Shown: in pieces, positions 9,664 to 19,548 of the stretch
Layout: each line of letters opens with the position of its first letter
Position numbering within the stretch: position 1 is the stretch's first letter
DNA from: Basidiobolus meristosporus CBS 931.73
Taxonomy: Eukaryota > Basidiobolomycota > Basidiobolomycetes > Basidiobolales > Basidiobolaceae
Direction of reading: 5' to 3'
DNA length: 64,000 nucleotides
Assembly: GCA_002104905.1 (NCBI GenBank)
Contig: MCFE01000371.1
Span: forward strand, 21,186 to 85,185
The notes under the pieces: generated by a model
The model's database searches: none
The model's input: the letters and a program-made list of their open reading frames with translations, nothing else
What the model was told of the DNA's origin: nothing
Translations under genes and position numbers: made by a program

Positions 9664-9995
9664 TGTTGTAAAAGTTTGTAATTCCACCTAAATATTCACC
9701 TGACTTAGTCACTTAGATCATTACCTTCAAATCTCAGAGAATACTGACCAAAATCCTTGTTGGGATTTACTTAGAATAGTTACCCAGAACATGAAAATTA
9801 GATAAGTTGTTCAAACAGCCCCAAACTTTGCACACATGTTCTTGGGACCTTCCTAAACCTATTCTACATGTTTGTTATGCCAGGACCATGTAAAAGTATA
9901 AATACTACTTTTACATTCAATAAGTCATTAAGTGAAAACCACATAATCTACTTGTTCTCCCAATCACTTCCAATATCTCCAAGACTCTTACAACA
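9664..9995 (+). mobile_element. solo LTR, family L
   Basis: 332 bp, TGTTGTAA...TTACAACA, perfect target duplication GTAAC (9,659-9,663 and 9,996-10,000). It is the last repeat before the gene island; the PUF stop codon is 198 bp away. Confidence 0.93.
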
Positions 9996-10192
9996 GTAAC
10001 TACCAATATTTTCACTATTCATAGTAATTATGTTGCAAGGAATTTACCAATTCTAAGTAAACATTGATGGCACAGCTAAGAGAATGCCATATCTCCTCAA
10101 TTAAAAGTAAATTTATTTGTATAGAATAGCAAATCATACATACTTCGAGCCTATGTTCAAAAGGAAGGATGTAAGCATTGGAGGAAGGGGGT

Positions 10193-13100
10193 TTATGTAC
10201 GAGGGAGGCTGCTGGAGGCTTCAGGATCATCCTCGGCTGAACGAGGGCTGTTATTACCTGAAGACATCGCCATGAGTTTTTCCGCCTCTGTAATAGCTGA
10301 GCGGTTAGGTTATGTCGCGTTCTGTTAGTGTGGAGATGCATTCAAAACTTACTTGAGATTAGGTGCTTGCCATATGTATACTTCTTGAGAGACTGTAGAT
10401 GAGGCTTGATCTTGTTGATAAGGATCTCTCTCTGGTCGCCATCCACCACATCAAGCATTTTTTGTACAACGTAGTTGGCATACTGATCCTTCATCATGAT
10501 GATCAGCGCAGAGTTGCCGTCGGGCTTTGTCTGGATGACTTCGTCAATGAGGGTCTGTCGGTCCCGCTTGCTCCCATGCGCGATACACTTCTCCACCACG
10601 TTACTTGCGAACTTGTGCTTGCTCATTTGCAGCACTTGGCCACGCACCTTGCTAACGACCAGCGACCGGTCGGCTGGCTTTCCTCTTTCAAGCACGTGCT
10701 GGATGACGTAATTGCCGTATTGGTCTTGCACCAGGTTCTGCGTGTACCGGTGGAGCTCGTCCAGAAGGGGCTTGGTTTGCTCGTCGGTGCAGTGCTCGAA
10801 CATCCGCTGGATCACTCGGCATCCGTACGGGTGAGTGGCGAGGCTGTAGACTTGCCCGTGGAACGCGTTGATGATGAACTGAATGTGCTCGGCCGGCACT
10901 CGCTCGATGGCCTTCTGGATCACATGGTTCCCATTTTGATCTTTCACGCATTTCAACACATTGCCGTCCAGCTCTTTTACTAGGATCGCTTGTTGCTCGG
11001 TCAGGACGTGTTCAAGGGCCTTCTGGACGACGCGGCAGCCATACATCTGGAGAGAGAGCGACAGCACATGGGTTTCCATCTGCTTGGCAAGAATACTCTT
11101 CTGGACTTGGTTGCCATGCTCAAAGAATTTCTGGATCACATAGTTGCCAAACACATCGGTCATCAGCTGCAGAGCGTTCGGGAGGATCTCCTCAAACACA
11201 AGTTGTTTCTCCTCACTGTTGGCAGTCTCAAGCTTCTGCTGGATGAAACGGGAGCCGTGTTGGTCGCCGCTGAACTCCACCATGCTTCCGACAATATCCC
11301 GCAGTTCGTATTTCTTGTTTTTGTTATTGCGGAATTCCTCCAGAAGGGGGCTTCTCATGCCGTGGTTCGAGTCCACAACCCCGAGGGATGGTAGGCTCAA
11401 GTCAGGAGTCATGGCCCGTCTCCCTTGGCCTGCGGTAACGTTGAATGGTGCGGCGTTGCCCATGACGTCCGGGCCATGCTGCTGTCGAAGGAATTGCTCG
11501 CGCAGCAACATCTGCTGTTGATTGATCTGCTGCTGCTGCAAAAGAAGTTGATTGCGCAGCTTTCGTTCGTTCAGCGAGTACGTGGAGTGCGATCTGTGCA
11601 AGGTTTGTGCGCCATACCCAGCCGAGTTGATGTAGCTGTTGCTATTGATCCCGTTTCCACCCGTTCCGTAAAGCTGGTTTCGCTTCATAGCGCCAAGCTC
11701 AGAGGCCAGAATTTGTTCGGCACGGCTAGCTGAGAATCCTTGCTGTTGGAGTTGTTGGAGAGCTTGTCTGTACTCCAAAGGAGAGAAGCCTAAGAGCTCC
11801 GCACGGCTGTAGAGATCGCTCCCCGACCCATGCTCCTCTCTATCCCAAGAATACATGTCCGGATATTCGTTGAGATAGGAGTTGTACGTCTGCGATTGCA
11901 ACTTTGCTTGCTGCAAGAGTCGCGTCTGCTGGACCGCCTCGTAGTCACTGTCATTAAGATTCATCCCGCGCATGTCCATAAGCAGGTTGGCGTTGATGTC
12001 TCCGAGCTCCCCGTTAGGACCCATCTGCTGACCGCGTTGGAAATGTTGAGCGGGAGGGGTGGAGTTGGCTCGTTGAGGCATAGGAACTCGAGCACCACGC
12101 ATGGGAGACACCCCGTTATGAGGTGAGTAACGCTCCTCCTCCAGACCGTCGATGGCTGCATTGACCACGGACCTGAGGCGGACACGATCATAATCATTGT
12201 CAGAGTGCAGCCCAGAATTGAGATCGCTGTCATCGGCACCGCCACGACCACCATCGAATTGTCGCTGCTGGGCAGCAATGCCTGGGGATGGCGTACGCGG
12301 AAAGTCCTACGCCCGTCTTGATAAGTATTGACATGGAAAAGCAATCCGAAAGGGCCACTTACGTCTTGAATCAAATCAACTAGGTTGCGGTGTCTAGAGC
12401 CAGCATCTGCATTGTTTCCGCCGCCATAGATTTGCTTGACCTCACTGTTGCCCCATGGGTCGTTCTTCGATTCGCTCAGCAACATACCTCTACCGTGCTC
12501 GGGCTCCAAGCTCTGCAAAGCATACATCAGTAAATGCCCAAGTTGCAACTAACCGTGGCGTAACAAACCTGGTCAAGAGGATGGGTGTTGGGAAACTCGT
12601 CGCTGCCTGTGGAGAGCAAATTAGGGGGAAATCTGACTGGAGAATGCCGGTCGTTCATACCGAAACCCTTGAATCGATCCATCGACTTGTCTTGATGCGA
12701 AGATAAGCCGTTCGGGTTCTTCCCAAGCGTATCGATCCCTGCACCTGCCCACATTTGCCAGGGCTGGTTATTGGCCCCGTAGCCGGACGATACCTTTACG
12801 TCAGCTCGAGGCTGACCATAATACTGGCCAGGCTGTTCCGCGTCTAAACGGACCGCGTACTCGCCCTCGGCATTCTGCTGCTCCAGAGATTAGGGATGTT
12901 TTGTCAACGGTCGTCAAGTAAAAGAGATACTCACACTAAACCCGCCTAGACGCTCTATAAGATGAGTGGGGGGAGCACTGTTAGAGCGGTTGATGTCGCT
13001 AGGTTGGCCGGTGAATGGGCCATATTCAAGGTCGAACTTGCCACGGAGGAGCGCGGCGAGCTGTTGAGCAATAGATTAATACGCAAGGCGATCGACTGGT

Positions 13101-13215
13101 TGGGCACTCAGATGTGGATTGGCCTTACTTGTCCCTGAGGCTGGGTTTTGGCTGTAGGCTGAAAGAGGCCGCTTTTGCTAGATGCAGGCACCTCGTCTGG
13201 ATTTAAACGAGACAT
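10193..13215 (-). CDS. Pumilio/PUF family RNA-binding protein
   Basis: Sequence-specific 3'UTR-binding translational repressor of the PUF family. My model has six exons on the minus strand: 13,129-13,215, 12,935-13,060, 12,569-12,880, 12,363-12,512, 10,353-12,306 and 10,193-10,287, giving 907 residues. The start [10 protein letters not shown] has no upstream extension needed. The N-terminal half is low complexity (Asn, Gln, Gly) with RSNSAPP near residue 55, a motif seen in other PUF proteins. The C-terminal PUM domain (about residues 546-905) has eight repeats with recognition cores SRFIQ, NYVIQ, CRVVQ, NHVIQ, CRVIQ, NYVIQ, SNVVE and NYVVQ. By the known PUF code this predicts UGUAUAUA, the standard Pumilio element. 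The last intron is needed to restore the conserved GKHLISKAEK ending; read through, the protein would stop early. Exon 5 is placed at GTAG|GAC to give [15 protein letters not shown]. CpG-rich, unlike its right-hand neighbours (lower coordinates). Confidence 0.93.
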
Positions 13216-14110
13216 TTTCGCAAGGTTGTCTGTCGAATACTTTTCCAGATTGGGGATGTTGAGTTAGCTTGGTTGGAAGAAGGTTTTACTTGCCCAGTAG
13301 TTGTTTACCAGGTATTATTTGGTTTGGTTCTAAGCTGAGTCTACAGTACTGCGGGATCTATAGACAAAGTTGTTTGTACAAAGCTACACCAAAATACGTA
13401 CAAAGGTACAAGAATACACAAGGAAATGGAAGGGATAATAACAGAGATGGAAGAAAAGTGAATACACGAGGCGAGCAAAGTGTGCAAAAACGTTGGCTAG
13501 CCAAGATGCGCTATCGATTGCAGCAAGTTCCAGAAAAATCTGACCCCCCGCACTAAGGGAATTTTCACCATCTGCCCATTAACCTGACGTTCCAGCCGCA
13601 CCCTTAATCAAGATGTTGAGGTGGCACCCTCAATCTGCTTGATTGTGGTTGTATCCTATGGACCACGAGGCTGGATGGGCTAATAACCGCTTGATCCGTT
13701 GGAATCCTATGGAAGAAAAAAATTCACGAGCAGTAAATCATTTCCTTTGTGTTGCCAATGATGCTTTTCGTGTGCTTGCCGTGTACTTTCCGTGTGCTTG
13801 CCGTGTCACCTACAACGTCGATGTTTGTTTCCGCTTCGGCAATGAATGCGTCACTTCCCGTAACATAGTTAACCCAAAAATGCACGTGGCATGGCTAACC
13901 TATGCAGGAACTTAACCACCTTTTCCATCGAGTGTTTCATGGCTCGATCACTAGGTTGCTTTCAAACATTCAGGCCGTTTGAAACTTAATACAAGGATTC
14001 GTTTCAGAGGACTGTGCAGGCCTTATAAGTGTTGTTTCGGGGAAGGCATGGACTGGTCATCATATCCCTTTGGACTCCTTCCTTCCTTGGTTTCTTAGGA
14101 CGAGGTGATC
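13216..14110. other. divergent intergenic region
   Basis: About 900 bp between the PUF gene (-) and the secreted-protein gene (+), so it must hold both promoters. A 16-bp motif CGTGTGCTTGCCGTGT is repeated near 13,770-13,806. Open frames at 13,269 and 13,643 have no recognisable domain and I do not call them. Confidence 0.4.
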
Positions 14111-15424
14111 ATGATGTATTCAAATCCGGGTCTCTCGGCTTTGGCCGTGTTGGCTTTGTTCAGTGTTCAGATCCAGACCACTTCTGGCCAAGACCCAGGC
14201 CAAGGCCCACCTTTCTTTGGATATGATCAGCCTCCGCCGCCGGAGTATTTTGATCCGTACTATCGGCAAGCCCAACAACCTTGGAACGGTTGGAATCCCT
14301 ATCAGTACGATAGCCGCGGCCCCCCTCCTCCACCACCACCTCCTACAGAAGGTCGTGTGGACTATCAGTGGAGGCCTGAAGTATATGATACGTCTGCCTC
14401 GAGAGTCTCTTTGCCTGTAACGGCCCCTGCACCGACTCCAGCGAATGAGTTGCCAGATAGAGCTCAGCCCCCTCCGCCACCCACCACGAAAAGCTATAGC
14501 GTGCCACCTGCCATAGATCCAGGGCCAACACCCGGCCAGCTCTTCGGTGACCTAGTCCCTGGCCCCATAACAGGCATCAAGGTGGATCTGAACACGAACG
14601 AGCTCAAGAACAGCTTTTCTTCTGGGACGTTCGACTCTATCAAGCAAAGAATAACTCAGCAAAAGAAATTGGGAACCATCCGACCCCCGCCGGAAGTCAA
14701 CACGGAGAACATCGTCAAGGGAATCGATGTGCTCAGCAAAGTCAGCATGCGACTGGCAAAGCAGGTGGAAGATATCGGCACCAAGGCGACAAATATCTCT
14801 GCCACTCTGAGTAGAACCTCTGCATCTCAAAAGAAGCACAGTCTAAAGATGAGCGATATGCTGAAGAGGATGAAGTACCTCGAAAGCCAGCTTAGGGACA
14901 TGCCGTATGGTAGGTACGGTGTTACGACCCCGGCGAAGCCCATTTCTGTTCAACCGCCGATTAGCCCACAGCCGGGTGGTATATGGCCAACTTCAGGTAC
15001 GTCACAGCCATCAGGTCGTGCGCCATGGACGCCTACATATCCACCGCCGAACCAGTTGGGCGGATATGGCGTTGACACGAACATCCTGACACTCGCGCCT
15101 CACTTCGTAACCCCTTGGAGAAAACGGTCGTCTAATTATGCTCCTGAGGATGGATACGCTCCGTGGCCTTACCATCCGGGCGCAAGACAGGGCTATGCTG
15201 ATGAAGGCTGGGCCGGGTATCCCGCGCCAATGACTCAGCCATGGGGCCATGGAGGCAACTACAGAGGTAACCAAGGCTGATGATGCTCTACAATCTCTCC
15301 AAAACCCTAATCCTCACCATCACCAGGAACCCGCTATTCACGAAGAGGCGCGAGACGCTCGTCCCGGTGGAGAGGTGGAAGGGCGTGGAGATCAAAGCGA
15401 ACCGGGCGGCGCAGAAGGTACTGA
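14111..15424 (+). CDS. predicted secreted Pro/Tyr-rich coiled-coil protein
   Basis: I do not recognise this family. The start MMYSNPG leads into a clear signal peptide (hydrophobic LSALAVLALFSVQI, likely cleavage after TTSG). The mature protein begins with a Pro, Tyr and Trp-rich segment (PPPPEYFDPYYRQAQQPWNG and a PPPPPPPP run) to about residue 165. A helical segment with heptad spacing follows at about residues 195-265 (starting NTENIVKGIDVLSKV), then another Pro/Gly/Tyr/Trp-rich region. Two endings are possible. Unspliced, it stops at 15,280 (389 residues). Splicing a 60-nt intron, 15,267-15,326 (GGTAACC donor, CTAATC branch-like, CACCAG acceptor), swaps in a strongly basic tail such as RYSRRGARRSSRWRGGRAWR and stops at 15,424 (417 residues). 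A wall or extracellular-matrix role is possible but inferred only from composition. Confidence 0.7.
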
Positions 15425-16126
15425 GGGCTTCGTAGATATTCATTCATCATTGATTGATAAAAGCATATATACATCAAATAAATCAGACTATGCGCACTAC
15501 TAGCCAGTCATCCGGGCTAAGCACTTTGCTATCCACCCATACAATCTACTTCCCTAGGCAGCCGCGATGCAGGCAACCCGTGACAAGGGGCAGGCAATGA
15601 GCGCTGATTTGAGGCCAGCTAATGTCTTTTGTCAAACATAAGACTACTTGCCTAGGGGCATGGATCCAATCAGATCCTCGCTATGGTAATTGCTGGGCTG
15701 TTTAGGGTTATTTTGTATCTCGTCAGACCAAGTTGTACTTGGATATTAGGTTACTGTGCTAGTGGCAGTGGGGCTTGGAAATTAACGAATTATTACTTTT
15801 CCTTTTTGATGGATTAAGTTTCCTATTGTGTTTGATGCATTAATTTTCCTTCCTTAACGCTTTGGAGGTGAACACTGCCTCTTCCCTGCCTTGCCCTGAC
15901 CTTTAGAAAGCTTGCGTATTGTGACTGCATCGTTCTCTGAGCCTCCTTCATCTTCCTGCGACCAGGTCACACCTAGAGGTGACCGAGAAATTTGTTCCGA
16001 ACTTGGCCATCTGGTCTAACTAGCCTTTGACAATCCTCTTTGCTACTGTATCATTTTTCTTGCTTTGGTTTGCGTCACCCCTTCCTTCCACCGTAGCTTG
16101 CTTCACAACAGCCCATATTTATAAAC
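15425..16126. other. intergenic region upstream of CDC24
   Basis: About 700 bp without a recognised gene. The last 100 bp are pyrimidine-rich, as is common just upstream of the coding starts in this window. Confidence 0.4.
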
Positions 16127-18770
16127 ATGTCCGCTGCAGCCTTATCTAAATCTGCTGATGGGTCCACCTTCTATAGTGATTGTCGCAAGGTCTTGCGTCG
16201 TCTACAGCAAATACCTTCACTTTCAAGCTTCATAGATTCACAAAAGGTTGTGTGCTCAGCCACTGATTCATATTGCCCTTTTCCTTCTGGGACGAACCCA
16301 ATCACAACCTTGTGGAACACCTTCCGTCTGGGTTCCAGTTTGTGCGCTCTGTTCAATGCCACTGAACCAGAAACTTTACTAGAGGTGGATGAGAGCATCA
16401 CCATAGACAATCTCAAGGCCTGTAAGCATAGCGTGTATCACTTTCTGTTGGGTTGTAAAAACCAACTAGGGTTGAAAGACGATGCGCTCTTTACCATCAC
16501 CGAATTATACCAAGACGACACCAACAAGTTTCTAAAGGTAAGACACTAGACGTTTCGCTAGTCAAAGAAAGGACGCTAAAAACGAGGTCTAGGTGCTGCA
16601 TACGGTCGAAATACTACTTCAACTGATGGTCCACAAAAGATTGATTGCGGAGGTCGATCCGTCTTCCGAGGATGACCTTGCACCGGCAGGGGTTGGGGGG
16701 AGCCTGGCACCAGACCCACTTTCAAGCACCGCACAAGAACGACTACGTAAGCAGACGGTGAAAGAATTGCTAATAACGGAAAGGAAATACGTCCAAGACT
16801 TGGAGACGCTTCAGGTGAGTCTGCACGGTAATTCTTGCAGCAATATGACTGCCCAGCTCACACTGGCACCCATAGGAATATATGCAGGAGCTTCAGTTGC
16901 ACAAGGTGGTCTCCAACGATGTGCTTCGAAATCTATTTGCCAACCTGGATGGACTGGTGGATTTTCAACGACGCTTCCTTATCGGCGTAGAGGCGAACGC
17001 GGAATTACCGCCCACAGAGCAGCGATTTGGCGCACTCTTCATTCAAATGGTAATCCACAGGGATGCTCGTTCGCAGTAAGCGCCCGCCTAATTGTGCCAC
17101 TCATCTAGGAAACTAGCTTCACTGTGTACGAGCCGTTCTGCGCCAATTACCTGCATGCATCGGAGATAGTGCTTGCCGAAGCGCCCAATCTCATGGTTAG
17201 TCCTTGTCCACCATCCGTCACGAGAGCCTTGATTAACACAATCCTCGCAGAAACTAGCGCATGTGGTCGAGCCCACCTACGGGCTCCCGTCGTTGCTCAT
17301 CAAGCCCATTCAGAGAGTGTGCAAGTATCCGCTGTTGCTCATGGTATGTGGATAGACAGCAGTCAGCAGAAGCCGTAGTAACCCCTCTCCGTCTTCACAA
17401 CAGCAATTGGGGAAATTGATGTCGCCGGACGAGCCATTCCACCAGGAACTTCTGGATGGTTTGGAGGCGATCAAACGAGTCACTGATCGAGTGAACGAAA
17501 CCCAGCGAAAAGAAGAGAACCTGATCGAGTTGAAGAAGCTGGAGAAGATGATCGAAAACTGGAACGGCCCCTCGTTGTCATACTTTGGTGAGCTGCACCT
17601 GTTCGACAAGTTGCTGGTCAGCGTGAACGATGTCGAGCGTGAGTGCTGGCTCTATTTGTTCGACAAGGCGCTTCTAGTGTGCAAAGAAACCGCTGCTAGC
17701 CGGAAGGCTAACAAAAGCACCAACGGCAAGAAGCCGCTTGCCCTCCACAACAAGGCCACTCTACTCATCCGAGAGATCCGGACTGTCGTGCCTACCGCGC
17801 GAAATGGTTAGTTGCTTCCAGGCGGTCGCCGGTCCAGAAACTTACCTACTTTTCCCTAGGCACCTACTCCATCAAGGTTGACTGGCTGAATTCGGAGACG
17901 ATCATTAGCCCAGCAAATGAAGAGCATTTCAAGCTGTGGACCTCCACCATCGAGAAGGTCCGTGACATCTACAAGATATCCCGGCTGAACAAACAGTCTG
18001 CCATGAAGCTATCCCGCACACAAACCAACACCTCGGATATTCTGACTCAAGAGGCCAATTGGAATTCGGATGACGACGCGGTCTCCTTCATCGACCAGCA
18101 AGTGGACAACGATGACGACGATGTTTCGTCCGGCATCAGAAGCTTCTCTGCTAGAAGCTCCTTCGGGTCACTGGGTAGAAGCAGAAGTCGAAGTCAATCC
18201 ACTCCATCACACGCCCCCTTAGAGGGCGGTGAGTACCCTCCATTGTCATTCCCACCACTGCCCAAGCCGGAAGCGTCGTTTGCAACGCAGCATCCCGGCC
18301 ATGTGAGCGCGCCAGCACCCAAGCCCTTCCCCCAGCAGGCCTTCGAGCAATCCCACGGACCGGTGGGGGAGCAATTTCGCCAGCTCCATTTGGACGGAGA
18401 ATACCACGGCATGGACAGGACCTATCGTCTCATTGACCAAGCGTACAGGCAAAAGAGAAGCGCCTCCAGCCCGAACATCCATGGCCACTCGACGAACATC
18501 CGCGTTCGAATCAACTACCACGAGGACTCGTTCATGCTTGTGGTGCCGTCGGGGGTCACGTTCCACGATCTCGTGAAGAAGGTCGAGAAGAAGATCCACC
18601 TGTGCTCGGGGGCGAAGCTGGAGAGCAAGTTCAGGATCAAGTACAAGGACGAAGAGGACGACCTGATTCTGATCAACAACGACGAGGATGTACAGATGGC
18701 ATTCGAAAGCCGCCACAGCCAGGAGGCCAGACCCGAGTTGGCCATGGTCGTCAACATTTACGTGAGTTGA
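16127..18770 (+). CDS. CDC24: Rho guanine nucleotide exchange factor Cdc24
   Basis: Exchange factor that loads Cdc42 with GTP at sites of polarised growth. Seven exons join in frame: 16,127-16,537, 16,593-16,814, 16,876-17,049, 17,109-17,195, 17,251-17,343, 17,404-17,806 and 17,860-18,770 (766 residues). The order is the family's: a Cdc24-type calponin region in exon 1 (LWNTFRLGSSLCALFN, about residues 65-80), the DH domain from about residue 190 (TVKELLITERKYVQDLETLQ) through SLLIKPIQRVCKYPLLLM near residues 312-329, a PH domain at about 380-495, an acidic/serine linker, and a C-terminal PB1 domain (about 674-766, with the acidic DEEDDLILINNDED patch of the OPCA motif). PB1 is the known binding site for the scaffold Bem1. 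Length is close to yeast Cdc24. All introns are 53-61 nt with GT-AG ends. A Cdc42 effector kinase lies 11 kb downstream. Confidence 0.95.
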
Positions 18771-19548
18771 CTGGAATCAACTTACCAGCGCTCGATCACC
18801 CTCATCCATCGCGTGGATATCATACACTAATTTAATAAAGAAGCCCATTAATTCAGCATCCGATTCTATGCTTTCTCAACAAGGCCCATTATTCAGCATC
18901 CGATTCTATGCTTTCTCAACAAGGCCCATTAATTCTCGGGAATCATCGTCCAATTAATGCAGCAGTGACGGAAATGGACACTTCAGGGCAACCAGAAGAT
19001 TGGATGGATGGCGGGTGGCAAAAAGCAGTAAATCCGGCCATCTGTGCTGAGAACATACGTCGGAAATATAGGCTGGTCGGACATTTGTGCAAACAATAGA
19101 GCGACTGGCATTGGCAACTAACACAGCGTAAACTGCACTGCATCCATAATCGCAGGAAAAATCAACACCACAGTCCCACCCGCTTAGTCAGGGAGCTGGT
19201 GGCCAACAATCCTCCGTACTTTACGTGGTGGCAAACATTGGATGCACGCCCTAGCAAAGAGTGGCAGTGTGGAGGGCAGGGATCACAGGATCACGGATCC
19301 TCATTGACGTACCCCGAATATATATAATTCCAGTCCTCACCAGCCAAACATTGATTTCTCAACCCATTTATTTCCGTCTTGACCTCAAGCAACGTATCCC
19401 CGCTCGAGTATGCCAATCTAATTATTGATACGCCACCCAACCCAAACCCAAACCCGCACCTCGACCTCGATCAACTCTTCCCACAGTTGCTGGTTTTTGG
19501 AAGCCCGCTTGACTCGCACTCAACCAATCTTGCCACTGCTCCTGGTTG
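18771..19548. other. intergenic region with a 40-bp tandem repeat
   Basis: About 780 bp between CDC24 and the chitin synthase gene. A 40-bp unit (starting ATTCAGCATCCGATTC) occurs twice in tandem from 18,851 to about 18,930, with a partial third. The stretch 19,316-19,330 reads GAATATATATAATTC, a TATA-like site about 220 bp before the chitin synthase start. Confidence 0.55.
18842..18935 (+). repeat. tandem repeat, 40-bp period
   Basis: Two near-identical 40-bp units plus a partial unit just after the CDC24 stop; the flanking AAGGCCCATTAATTC is also repeated. CpG sites inside the units are intact. Confidence 0.8.

Noticed and set aside
2779-10192. Classical (CpA-directed) RIP as the cause of decay
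   Set aside because: In the best aligned pair, 17 of 17 CpG sites are lost while only a single clear CpA change is seen in tRNA-Lys; the preference is for CpG.
10399-11733. Long plus-strand open frames (up to 194 codons) opposite the PUF gene
   Set aside because: They lie antisense to PUM repeats in GC-rich coding sequence, have no domain of their own, and the minus-strand protein is unmistakable.
18246-18757. Minus-strand frames over the CDC24 3' end
   Set aside because: Antisense shadows of the linker and PB1 domain; low-complexity translation.
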